From NCBI GenBank assembly GCA_029931535.1, contig JAQPZY010001688.1, positions 8,593,001 through 8,657,000 of the forward strand: a stretch of 64,000 nt of DNA. Reading direction: 5' to 3'. The notes below the pieces were generated by a model. It was not told where the DNA came from and ran no database searches. It saw only the letters and a list, made by a program, of their open reading frames with translations. Shown here in pieces: positions 22,697 to 34,109 of the stretch. Made by a program: the position numbers and the translations under genes. The DNA is from Margaritifera margaritifera (Eukaryota > Mollusca > Bivalvia > Unionida > Margaritiferidae). Numbering within the stretch: position 1 is the first letter of the stretch; each line of letters opens with the position of its first letter.

Positions 22697-22851
22697 TGAA
22701 TTGGTATCTGCCTACATTAATACTGGAAAACAGGTATAAATATCTCTCAATACGTTGGTATCTCTAGTAACACGGGAGAAGTTGTAACAAAATTTTTGGA
22801 ATTAGAGGATAGTAGGGTTGATTAATTGGCACCCCTGTTTTCTATCGTACT
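22697..22851. repeat. Right terminal inverted repeat of the Polinton-like element
   Basis: Inverted partner of 11721-11910. It ends CCTGTTTTCTATCGTACT. The internal sub-repeat (ACTGGAAAACAGGT near 22723) is also preserved, so the nested structure was present in the ancestral arm. Confidence 0.88.
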
Positions 22852-25800
22852 GTAGGGACGCAAGCGATCTAACAGTGTCTCATCACCTAGCGAATCAAAC
22901 AACACCTAGGTGAGGCTGGCTTGAACTCGATGTTTCCCCTATTTCTAAGGACCCCAATTTAATAGTCGTTGTCAACTACCATACATTCACCAGTTTCTAA
23001 TTTCACTACTTGCGTGGTTTTTCTTGCTTGACATACATAGGGCTAATAGGTACGCATTTCTAAGCCGTAGATCGGTATTTCATGCCTCGTATTATTCCTA
23101 TATCAAATAACAAACATTTACACTGAAAATACCCCGAGAATTCCTTATGTTTAGAAATTAGGGAGTTTCCATTTAACCAGACTTATCCATGCCACGACAA
23201 AGTCTCGTGAATACTGTACATTATGACGTTTGCTCCTAATAATTGGCTAATTACTCGATTTGAGAAATATCTTCCCAACACTGACTCCCCATAATCAAGA
23301 AATCATCAATAAAAGGTTTATTACAGTACTTATTATCTACACATTAGTACCACTATATATGTTAAGTAATGGATTAACAAAACTCTGATTTCAGCGTATT
23401 CGAGTCATTGCATAAATAATTAAATCACACTCAACAATAACAGATGCAAATATGTAAGTCAGTAAATAAATATTTCAGTATTAAAATAATTAAAACTATC
23501 TTTTTCATGGACTGTATCGACAAAATGGTGAATGTCACAGTAAAAGAAAATACCCTTTGAGGGATAAATAAGTCAATAAATTTAACAGACTTGATTTACA
23601 TCAGTTGAAGTAAATAGATAGAACATATTTTATAGTAGATATGAATCTGAGCGACCTGTGGTGCTTCGCTCCTTTTTCTGAAATAGACTGTAATCAAATC
23701 AGTTTGATTAACCATAAGCTGTAAAACTAGGAAATTTCGTTGGTGTACATTTAATTTTGATTTTTAGGCCAAAAAATGGAATGGTTCTGTAAGTAAATTG
23801 TTTGACTCTACTGCCAATTCCGCCAATAGCCAATGAGAATCTCGTTAAAATCGAAATCTCCGACATAATGGAGATCTGACAGACACCTATACGAGGCCAT
23901 GTTCTACTGACAGGTAGATTCGGCAGTCAAATTACAGCTTTCACATCTATGCAAGTGAAAACTTCATTCGGAAAATATCATTTTGAACGATTACTCTCCA
24001 TAACACGAATGCAACGATTTATTAGAAAGGTTAATAAAATAAAAGTGGACCGAAAATTCCAAATGTCGGGAGAACACGAACCTTTATCGGTGTCTGTCAG
24101 ATCTACTTATTATAAATATATCTCTATTTTAATCAGATATATATCCTATACGAAATTCCACAACACGTGCAGAATTCTGCGGAAAACGGTCGCGGAGGTA
24201 TAACGCTCACTTAGGAAAATCAATGAAAATAAAGCAACTTTTACAGAAACCTGAGAAGTATTCATTAAATAACAACTACATCACACAAGACACAATTTCC
24301 TTCGTGGTGAAATAAAAAAAAAAAAAAATTATCAAGCTTTCGAACCTCACTGCTACTTGTAGTGGGAATGAGCACTAGCGATGATCCGGAAGTGAATTCT
24401 ACTGCGGTCATGGTAATTAAGTCAAGGAGTGACAATGTTAAATCCACCGCCGACTAATGACTAAAAAAAATATATAAGATGACTTTTAGTCAACTGATGT
24501 GGGTAGATTTAGTTGCATTCATGGACAAAGAATGTTATTGCAGATTATTAATGAAAACATGCTCAGTATCTATCGATAGGTAATCCCTCCTCTCCCCCCC
24601 CCCCCCCCCGGCAACAATGTTGTAAATATGATAAGTCATCACAATAGTTTCTGTCTTCAAAGTTAAATTAACTATCTGCAACATGAACGACTACGATTTC
24701 AATAAACATTTTGTAAAGCAGACTGTTTATTTAATGAAATGGAAGCAAACTATATTATGTACTTACGCATTTCTTTTCCACTGGTTCGAGAATGCCAGGA
24801 CGTCTTCGGTCAGCTAGGAGTCCATGATAACTATTTTCATTTTTATTAATGATTAAACTGTTAACCAATGCATGTATTTTATATATCATGGTTTCATAGA
24901 ACTGGTACCAATTAATTTTCACTCCATAGTCCCAGGTGAAACTTTTATTAAATACATTCGAATAGAATTGTACCAGTTAAGTTAAAAATTCAATTTATGA
25001 CTTTCCAACCTATTTCCTTCTGTAACGCGCTGCATTTTCATATTTTTGTCATATTTTCATCGTTTCAATTATGTAATCAAGCGATTTTCTCTTTATTCAG
25101 TACATAGTTTGGACAAAGTGCAGGTTCCAAATAAATCTTACTACGTTTTCTTAGAGATTGCGTCTCTCTGTACTGTAAGATTTCTAAATCAAATCAATAT
25201 AAGCTGTCTCAGCACAAAACACAACCTTCAAATTAGATCTTTTATAACTTTGCTTTGAGTGAGGTTAGCTCATGAAAATTTCGAGATAAGCTTATTATTA
25301 CACACATACAAAATTTCTATGGTATTGAGTTGCTATAAGTATAATTTTTCTTTTGGGAGTTTTGAGTCAGTATTCAATTCTTGTGCTTAAAGAACTTCCT
25401 CACCACGGGGCTATGTCACCTAAGAAGCTTCCAAGGCTAGCACTCGCTCTGGCATCCAGATGGCATATAGTCCAGCATCCAGTGCATAAAATCCAGGCCT
25501 GAACTCTTGCTGTTATAAAGAAATTCAGACAGCTTCGCTCCCGTGGAACACCTTTTGGTTTGTTTATTGAAAATCATCTGTCCTTTACGAACGGGGAAAA
25601 TCACCGGAAAACAGTGGACAGCTCAGTCAGATGCTGTAAATTGAAGGACAGTATAAGCATCGTATCTGAGACGTTATGATGACATTTCTAGTAATTCGCA
25701 CAGGATGAGCAAAGGTAAAGTTTCTTTTGAGTTTGAGCTTAAACAGAGAAACTAATTACCACTTCTAAAGTCAAGAGACTTCCGCTTTAGTCGATGATGA

Positions 25801-26459
25801 GGTCCGAGGAGTTCCAAGTGGAAAGGAAATGGCTGACTTGACGGACTTTGGGACTTGCAATTTATGTCAAGAGCAAATCTGATAAGAAAGGAAATGGCTC
25901 CTGCATTACGCAATTAGAAGGATGCTAAATAATATGACGTTAAAGCGCATGTCAATAGCGCAGTCCACCTATTCAAGTTTACATATATCCAATGAACTAC
26001 GCATGTTGGAAGAAAATTCGAAAAAGTTGCAAGCGAACAAACTCTGTAGTATTGGTTGTTACTAAATATAATCCTTCAGGTTACAGATATTGCTTTTTTT
26101 AAACAGGCATTACAATAAAGAAATTAAGACCATAACCCCTGAGATGCAGACAGTATACGTGTAATAAATACATTTTCGTTGAAGCAGAGGACTATTTGTG
26201 TTGCAATACGGTTTGATTATTCGCAACTCGTGTCTAAGTAGGTTCTCTCTGGCATGCGCAGTGCGGAAAGGATACATTTTTCATCAAACATATGTCTGAA
26301 AAAGAAAGAAAGAAAAAAAAGGTTTGCACTGTGAGCACATATCTGAAGTTGTGCATTTTTATCTTCTGGAAAAGAAGCGAGGGACAGTTAACGGAATGAT
26401 TTAAACCCGTGTCGAAGACGGAAAAATTGCAGCCGTCAGATCAGATGATTAAAATATTT
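22852..26459. other. Gene-free stretch
   Basis: About 3.6 kb with only short unrecognised ORFs (the longest is 84 codons at 23949-24203, basic and without motif). It contains a 16-base poly(C) at 24594-24609. I see nothing else I can support. Confidence 0.5.
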
Positions 26460-27060
26460 TGTTACGACTCTAGGTCTTAAAATAAGTAACAGAAAGAAAA
26501 TGAAACCAATAAAATCAAGTAAAATCAACAAACAATTTATCCAGACAATTAAAGTGAAAATTCAAAAAAGACACTTATAATTTGTGAGTTAAATTTCAAA
26601 TAATCCTAAATGTCTTAATCACAAGTCTAAAATAATAGCATGTTCCGAATGAATTCCAATAGCCTTGAATGTCCTGATGTACAACAAAGATGTAATTCAG
26701 AATGTATTTGAATAAGCTCACACAAATCCCAAAATCATGTATTAATTCAAAAATCAATGAGCACTTTAGTATTTACAGTGAATATTGAAAACAAATAATT
26801 CCTCTCAAATTATATCTGATTTCAACAACACAACTGTAATTACTACAATAGATTCCTTACAGACTGATCTTTAGAACCGGAATGAATTTGTTTACCAAAA
26901 TCTGTATATAAACACACATGCCTACATGACCTAACTCAAATCAGAATATGAGTAATTCCAATAGAAAAGTGCTGGCCTACGTGCCATATGTCACAAAAGT
27001 CTAATTGCGAAATGACTATGAAACTACTGGCCTACTGACACATGTCACAACTTACAACCA
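26460..27060 (+). repeat. LTR-like dispersed repeat, copy 1
   Basis: It begins TGTTACGACTCTAGG and is similar over several hundred bases to the minus strand at 55440-56106, which begins TGTGACGACTCTAAG. Shared blocks include TAACAGAAAGAAA, GACAATTAAAGTGAAAATTC and a GGAATGAA...TTGTTTACCAAA block. A TG start and two dispersed copies in opposite orientation fit a solo LTR or other interspersed repeat. No coding region, matching CA end or target duplication was found. Confidence 0.4.
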
Positions 27061-27157
27061 TTGACAAAAGTTAAGTATGTATTTTCAAATAACCAAACAA
27101 CTTACAATTAAGGACAAAAGTTAAGTGTATAAACATCATACATAACAATACATAGAA

Positions 27158-27308
27158 CACTAATAGCGATTGTTACAATCGTAAATCGATTTACAGCACT
27201 AATAGCGATTTTAACAATCGTAAATCGGCATACAACACTAATAGCGATTGTTAAAATCATAAATCGACGTACAACACTAATAGCGATTGTTACTATCGTA
27301 AATCGATG
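27158..27308. repeat. ~40-bp tandem repeat with palindromic core, 4 copies
   Basis: Each unit contains CTAATAGCGATTGTTACAAT followed by CGTAAATCG, so the core CGATTGTTACAATCG is a near-perfect palindrome. Four copies vary at a few sites. Confidence 0.9.
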
Positions 27309-27657
27309 TTATAGTTTCATCCCCATTTGCTGCATCAGATTTGACCTACGTGATGAAAAGCAATTTAAAGCATTATGACAGCGACCGTTATCTTTCATTT
27401 AATTCGAATATGCAAATTTCGTTGCGCAATAAACACACATAAAACATATCCTTGCATAATGAGTTTTATATCCGTCTTATCACAGCCATAGATGTCGTCC
27501 AGACCTTGGCGACATATTGGCTTTAATGACTTTATTATAATTTTATAAACTATAAGTTGTGTTATCGTTTGTTTCATTTACATGTTTTTGTGTAATAATA
27601 AAAATGAAGTTATATTTGAAGGATGGTTGATGTAAATATATGTAACGTATACATACA
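27309..27657. other. Gene-free stretch
   Basis: Left flank of the hAT element. No feature recognised. Confidence 0.5.
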
Positions 27658-28020
27658 CAGTGTTATCCCAAGAGCCTTTTACCGTAGCGGGTCCACTACG
27701 CTATCGTTTCAAACCCCGATAACCCCCGAAGCTTTAGAACCTGCCGCTACGCTATGCCCTTGTGCCGCTACGCTTTAATGTTTCCCACTACCCTTATAAA
27801 ATTAATCTGTCAAACAAACATCCTGTCATCTAAATCAAAGCTCTATACTCAAATGACACCTGTTCTTTCCTCTTCTTGGGTATTTTATTAACATAATCCA
27901 GGATAATTACTCACTCACTTAACCATTTTATCTTTTGTACCTGGCTTGCGCGACTGCCGGCGAGCGACCTTTTGTGCGGGTCTTGTATGTACAGACATAG
28001 TCACGTGATTGGCCAGCGAC

Positions 28021-28162
<142 letters not shown>

Positions 28163-28167
28163 TTCAG

Positions 28168-28451
28168 GCATTTTCAACACCAGCCAAAGCAGTTACACAT
28201 ATTACATTAATCATTCTTGTGAAAAATTAACAACACCACCTTCCAAGAAACGTAAAATTACCCAGCGCCCGGCTAGCCCCATTTTGGTGTGGTTGCGAAA
28301 ATCAGAAATTATGGTCACAAATAGTGGCAGTGATTCCGATTCCGATAGCGTCAGCATGATTTCCACAAAGAAAGAGATCAAGAAACGAAGGACGAGATTT
28401 AACAATGAATGGAAGACGTTATACCCTTGGTGGAAATTGCTGGATCGGATG
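28168..28451 (+). pseudogene. hAT transposase N-terminal exon remnant
   Basis: An open segment ends with a basic stretch (KKEIKKRRTRFNNEW) and then KTLYPWWKLLDRM, which resembles the short N-terminal region before the BED-type zinc finger of some hAT-derived proteins. It is bounded by a possible acceptor (ATTTCAG, ending 28167) and a strong donor (ATG followed by GTAAGT at 28452). The upstream part of the long ORF (poly-Ile-Tyr and Val-Cys) is microsatellite and not protein. The end phase (0) is incompatible with direct joining to the terminal exon at 29190, so at least one exon is missing. Confidence 0.5.
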
Positions 28452-28972
28452 GTAAGTTTTCCATATTGCTAAATTTTGGTTCAGATCTACTGGGAGTGGG
28501 GTGGGGTGGAGGTATTGTAATATAATTTTTTTAATAATAGTAACCAGTAGTTGTAGTTGCAATTGTTGTCGTTCTTATTAAGTTGTGACGAGGAATGAAA
28601 GTTGCATTTTATTCACGAGTTCTTATTATGTTTATATAATTTACTCTGAGCAAGAGAAATATAGTTTGGTCAGCAAACCTTAACTTAAGTGGGTGCTGCC
28701 CTATTAATTTCTCATTTCTCTCTTCTGTCTATCCAAGCAATAAACAAAACAATCTTTATCTTCCAGTTTTACCTCTTTGGAAAAGATATAAATAAAAAGT
28801 ATTCCTTCATAAATATAACTTAAATAGTTTCATCCATATGCTTACTAATTATTCAGTAAAGTCATTTTTAATTTAATTTAAACTTTTAAACAATATTTAA
28901 GCTCTCTGACATCGATTCAGTGAAGAAATTAAACAATAGCAAATACTTTGATATATTGTTCTTGATGGAAAG

Positions 28973-28974
<2 letters not shown>

Positions 28975-29040
<66 letters not shown>
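28975..29040. repeat. (TA)n microsatellite
   Basis: About 33 TA units inside the hAT element. Confidence 0.97.
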
Positions 29041-29043
<3 letters not shown>

Positions 29044-29189
29044 CTTATTATGTGATGATTATTTGAAAACACATCACTGTCTTGACTCTTGAAGAATTTG
29101 TCCTAGGTAATTCACTTAATTAGGATTCAGGTAGTTTTGTCTCTTTTTTGTACATCCATTAATAAATTTTATGTTCCATTTTTTTTCAG

Positions 29190-29296
29190 ATTGTGAAAGG
29201 TCATTCTCCTCAATGAATAGAATTAAGAGTGTTTTAAGGAACAGGTTGACACAGAGGGTACTGAACAACCTAATGACAATCAGTACTGAAGGATAA
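29190..29296 (+). pseudogene. hAT transposase C-terminal (dimerisation) exon remnant
   Basis: After a polypyrimidine tract and CAG (29187-29189), a 34-codon frame reads CERSFSSMNRIKSVLRNRLT and continues to NNLMTISTEG and TAA at 29294. ERSFS-x-M-N-R-I-K-x-x-L-R-N-R-L is the hallmark of the hAT C-terminal dimerisation region, which in active transposases completes the catalytic fold. This exon lacks the rest of the domain, so it is a remnant. Confidence 0.8.
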
Positions 29297-29569
29297 TCCT
29301 TTAAAGACTAATTTTAATGTGACAGTCAGTATATATTGAGAAAAGAAAAAAATACGTATATCGTTTATTTAAATTAAGAAACAAATAAGATAGACATTAA
29401 GCCTTGTTATAACCTAGGTAAATAAAGAATAATATGTAAATATATACACTTCTGTTTCATTGATATTAATTTGTTTCACTTTTATGACGTTATTGCGTGC
29501 TTTTTAAAACATTTTATGACCCTAATGCGCTTACTCCGATGCTATGGAAAATGTCTGGGGAGATCACTG

Positions 29570-29812
29570 CATACATACATACATACATACATACATACAT
29601 ACATACATACATACATACATACATACATACATACATACATACATACATACATACATACATACATACATACATACATACATACATACATACATACATACAT
29701 ACATACATACATACATACATACATACATACATACATACATACATACATACATACATACATACATACATACATACATACATACACACATACATACATACAT
29801 ACACACATACAG
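29570..29812. repeat. (CATA)n microsatellite, ~60 copies
   Basis: About 243 bases of almost pure CATA begin immediately after the right terminus of the hAT element. All ORFs of 80-144 codons here (Tyr-Ile-His-Thr on +, Met-Tyr-Val-Cys on -) are repeat artefacts. Confidence 0.98.
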
Positions 29813-30045
29813 ATTTTGTACCTGTAAGAAATATTATTAACCAATATCATCACACCCATCTTCTAAACAACGGGTACTTTAATATATTGTCTTTATTTGT
29901 TTTTACTTTGTTGGTGTTATTAGACGTCTAAATCAATAATGAAAAATAATAAAAGATGCAATATTGGTACATAAGTAAATGTTTTGTTCAAATGCAACCT
30001 TTGCTCCAAGAGGATGGTTATTATTATGAATGTATAATTCTTTCG

Positions 30046-30570
30046 TATAACATGCCTTTCATATAAATTTTTGTATAACATGCCTTTCACATAGTCTTTT
30101 GTATAACATGCCTTTCACATAGTCTTTTGTATAACATGCCTTTCACATAGTCTTTTGTATAACATGCCTTTCACATAGTCTTTTGTATAACATGCCTTTC
30201 ACAGTCTTTTGTATAACATGCCTTTCACATAGTCTTTTATATAACATGCCTTTCACATAGTCTTTTTATAACATGCCTTTAACATAGCCTTTTGTATAAC
30301 ATGACTTTCACAGTCTTTTTATAACATGCCTTTCACATAGTCTTTTGTATAACATGCCTTTCACAGTCTTTTGTATAACATGCCTTTCACATAGTCTTTT
30401 GTATAACATGCCTTTCACATAGTCTTTTGTATAACATGCCTTTCACATAGTCTTTTGTATAACATTCCTTTAACATAGTCTTTTGTATAACATGCCTTTC
30501 ACATAGTCTTTTGTATAACATGCCTTTAACATAGTCTTTTGTATAACATGCCTTTAACATAGTCTTTTGT
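30046..30570. repeat. 28-bp minisatellite, ~19 copies
   Basis: Units with core TATAACATGCCTTTCACATA repeat about 19 times, with recurrent 2-3 bp deletions. Confidence 0.96.
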
Positions 30571-31007
30571 ATTGCATACCATGAATTAGATGCATTTCAT
30601 GTACATTTTACGTCTTTCAATTGAGATTCTCCCGAGAGACCGTTCTCGCCTTCAATATTAGAGATTCAATATTTGCACCATTGAACACAATACATAGATT
30701 GGACTGGGCAAAAACATAATAATGCAATTATTTTTCATAACTCGCTTTTTTTCCCCGTCTGCTATAAAGATAATTCCGCAACTTGTAGCGATGATATGGT
30801 TCATGGTTTGATAAGCGGCCACAGATGATATTGATACGTGTGTACTGTGCCCCTTTTCACAGAACTGTCTATCTCTTTGTATAAATGAGACAATCTTGCA
30901 TTTATGTGAAACAAGGATACAACAACGCCTCCACTGCGCATGACTGTGTTTGTGATAGAAAAAGGGAGGAAGAATGTGTAAATATACGTAAACATGTGTG
31001 TATATAT

Positions 31008-31011
<4 letters not shown>
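30571..31011. other. Gene-free stretch
   Basis: No recognised feature. Confidence 0.5.

Positions 31012-31074
<63 letters not shown>
31012..31074. repeat. (GA)n microsatellite
   Basis: About 31 GA units. Confidence 0.97.
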
Positions 31075-31079
<5 letters not shown>

Positions 31080-31176
31080 ATATTATCATGAGTTTAATTA
31101 GTTTCATATGCACATCTCTTTCTCTTAACAAGTTTCAGGATACAACCATACATTTACTTCACAATTAATTAATCAT

Positions 31177-31300
31177 TTGTTACAATCCTGGTTATTGATT
31201 TTTTACAATCCTTTTTATTGATTTGTTAAAATCCTTATTATTCATTTGTTACAATCCTGATTAATGATTTGTTACGATCTTGATTATGGATTTGTTACAT
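31177..31300. repeat. ~23-bp tandem repeat, 5-6 copies
   Basis: Degenerate units with core TTGTTACAATCCTGATTA. Confidence 0.85.
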
Positions 31301-33784
31301 ATTTAATCTTATGTTGTCACGAGAACTGCTTCTATCCAGAGTCGAGACGGTGTGTGCAAAGCCTAAATCAATACATTTTAACTACATCATTTATATTGGT
31401 TCATGATATCCTAATGTTACTTAACAGCACTAACTCAGAATTTAAAATGGGTTTTGTTTTACTTTTATTTTTGTTGTTATTTTTGTTTCTGTGTTTTCAT
31501 CTCCATGATTGGAAAAAAATCAGTTTTGGAAGGAATTTTTCATTTAATAGAGCTTACTCAGATTATGGTATGTCAAGTCTCTGAAATCTTATTAATGTAA
31601 GTCATACGGTAATTAATTATATTTCGTATGACTGTTGCATCAACCCGTTCATTTCGCTTAAACATGATAATGCGTATAGTGATAGCAGAAATTGCAAGTT
31701 TTATCTTTTGCACGGGTTGGCCGTTCTTATGCGTTGAGGGGAACGTTAAAGTTGATTAATGGCGCAGGGGGTCGAGCATCTGGCGATACATTATATGTAA
31801 ATATAATTGTCTTCATAAAGCAGTTATGTTTACTTGTTTGTTCCACACATAATTTGACTTTGTTGTAAAAAGAATGTGTACAGGGATTCATAAATATTAC
31901 ACTTACCTATGATTTTGTATTTATGCTACCCAATTAAAATGAGGCAGTCAAAAGTACATATGGTTACAAAGAACTATAAAACACTTTGAAGGGACACATC
32001 ATGCCTGAAACACCCTAAGAACACCTACACTAGATAGGTATTCCGAATGATGTTATTATCGTTTCAATCAGCGCTCTTTGGAGTAGATTCTGTGGGATAC
32101 AACAAAATAATACATTTTTTAGATTAAAAGTAAATAACTTTTGATGATTCTACGTCTTCTTCTAATAGATGTTGCTGATGTTTAGCTTCACCGCTAGATG
32201 TCGCTATAAAATATCTGAGAATTCTTTAAATATTAAAAGCAATTTATTTTGTGATATAGTAATACAATTTTGAACATGTTGAAATAATGTTAAACATGTA
32301 AAAATAAATTGTCCGTAAATATTATTGTCACGTGGTGACATTTTTGTCCTTAATGGTTTGCTTTATTTTTCCCTATTTTAGGGTTTCCTCCAAAACCGAC
32401 ACGTTTGATTTAGATCAATGCACAGTTTGGTGCCTGATTGTATCTGTATCAGTGATGACATAAAACACCGAGGGGGCCCGGAGGCTTGGATGCAGATATG
32501 TTCTCCACTCACGGCAGAAATCAAGCATGGCGTCTAATCTTTTCTGCGCCTGTTTCAAGGGAATATTAGGTGAAGGCAAACCATCGTGGGAGCATGTTTA
32601 ATTGCGTCAGAGGAGTAGGCAATCCACTTGATTACTTTTCAATATGAGACGCAGGCTAAATCAAACTTGAAAGCATGGAAATGAACTTTTCAAGTGCATT
32701 TGATCGACCCAACTGTTATGATAATTGTATTGAACATGCGCATGCACAGCATTTTCACATCACATGGAATTCTTGTACCTATTATGTTATTTTTGACAAT
32801 GATTTGACTAGTTCATTCTGTAAGCTATTGGACACCAAAAACAGTATATTAGTCATATTAATTTTCAAATGAGTACACCTAAAAAGACATGTTGAATCTC
32901 TCCAACGGTCGCCATCTTAAAACACGTAACTCAACTCAATTCTCGGGTCAGAGCTGAGATAAAGACTCATCCGTATAGTATGGCTGTTCAATCAAGGTCT
33001 CTACACACAATACAGCAAAGTTTACAAACCTTGCTGTATAAACCTTTTGGTGCATTTTCCTTGGCTGTAGCAGCTGCAAAGCATTCTGTAAATTTCAAGG
33101 TCTCTTTATATTTTAGCTGCCTCATTGTAGTGAGTGATATTTTCGAGTTAATGAATCCGTGACTTTCCTAGTCCGATCAGTGATGTGGTATAACAGCCAA
33201 GGTTTGCAAACATGTTCTTTCCCAAAATTTGAAATACACTACTTTCAGAAGGTTTATGCCACACAGAAATAGCATTGTATAAACGACATAATATGGTTTA
33301 TCCAAGTAAGATTAGCAAACCTTGCTCTACAGTATCAACTTCTATTTTTAGAACTTTCCAAACACTTATGAGTTTACATTATCAAACGTTTTGTAAACGT
33401 GCGGTAAATTATTTTGAGCAAATACAAAAACACTTAGAAGCCGAAGAGCCATAATCTGTTCATTGTTAAAAATTCTCCGACTTGTTTGCTTTTTGGGGGC
33501 TTTGATTTACAATGGACAGAAAATTGCTTTATCATTCCTTGATTAATTCATCACTTACGCACCTCGGGGATTGGAGAATGCTTGAAGACTTGTTGGAGTT
33601 GACTTGAATTTTTTTCCCCTTACTGTGGAATATGCATTCTATTTATTCACCTATAGGTAATGTGAACGAACAATTTAGATCCTTGATCAATGTAAACAAG
33701 CAATCTGCTATGGAGGGGAGCTTTCTCAACTAGTTAGTATTCCCATGTCAATTAGGTAAGCAATAAAGAAGGATAAATTCTTCT
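31301..33784. other. Gene-free stretch
   Basis: No gene recognised in ~2.5 kb. The ORF at 31264-31584 is hydrophobic and motif-free. A 30-bp near-palindrome lies at 33010-33039, with related half-motifs near 33190 and 33310. Confidence 0.5.
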
Positions 33785-33885
33785 AGAGGCCACCTATAGC
33801 TCATACGGCTGAACTATTCCGGCTGTCAGTGCCTCAAGCGATGAAGAGTGCCCCATTGTCCCTCTTAGGGGTGCCAGTCGACTGT
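33785..33885. mobile_element. Possible tRNA-like SINE fragment
   Basis: GGCCACCTATAGCTCATACGG and following bases resemble a degraded tRNA-like head, but no clean B box is visible. Weak call. Confidence 0.2.
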
Positions 33886-33889
33886 AGGT

Positions 33890-34095
33890 CAACCTCCGTC
33901 TAGCAAATACCGGTACCCTGTTACAGCTAGGTCCACTGTAGCAGATGCCAGAAGCGTTTCAGCTTGAATAACTACAGCAGGTGTCCGTACCCAGTTATAC
34001 GTACCAGTAGGTCGACTACAGCAGATGCCGGTACCAAAGTACAGATAACGGTGCCAAGTTAAAAGCTAGGTCAACTACAACAGATGTTGGTACCC
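33890..34095. repeat. Degenerate ~45-bp tandem repeat upstream of the RT remnant
   Basis: Four to five imperfect copies share AGGTCNACTACAGCAGATGC and a following GGTACC. The array ends where reverse-transcriptase homology begins. Confidence 0.75.
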
Positions 34096-34109
34096 GGACA
34101 CAATTATGT

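Larger units (their letters stand above)
11721..22851 (+). mobile_element. Decayed Polinton/Maverick-like element with TIRs
   Basis: The ends are inverted copies. The left tip AGTAGTATAGAAAACAGG and right tip (reverse complement AGTACGATAGAAAACAGG) begin arms that stay alignable for 155-190 bp. Between them lie a family-B DNA polymerase pseudogene (+), a pseudogene for a hydrophobic protein (+), and further broken ORFs on both strands. Length (~11.1 kb), TIRs, terminal AG/CT dinucleotides and polymerase fit the Polinton/Maverick class of self-synthesising transposons and their virus-like relatives. I could not identify integrase, packaging ATPase, protease or a named capsid gene, so the narrower placement is open. 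A 6-bp target duplication is not visible (TATTGC on the left versus GTAGGG on the right). The element is heavily mutated and inflated by tandem arrays. Confidence 0.8.

Noticed and set aside
11721..22851. 6-bp target duplication for the Polinton-like element
   Set aside because: The immediate flanks TATTGC and GTAGGG do not match. Either the tips are misplaced by a few bases or the duplication has decayed.
23949..24203. 84-codon basic ORF
   Set aside because: No recognisable domain and no splice or promoter context. ORFs of this length are expected by chance in 64 kb.
29471..29931. Six ORFs over the (CATA)n tract
   Set aside because: Pure microsatellite. Peptides are Thr-Tyr-Ile-His and Met-Tyr-Val-Cys repeats.
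31264..31584. 106-codon hydrophobic ORF as a membrane protein gene
   Set aside because: No start context, motif or neighbouring coding signal. AT-rich composition explains Leu/Phe richness.
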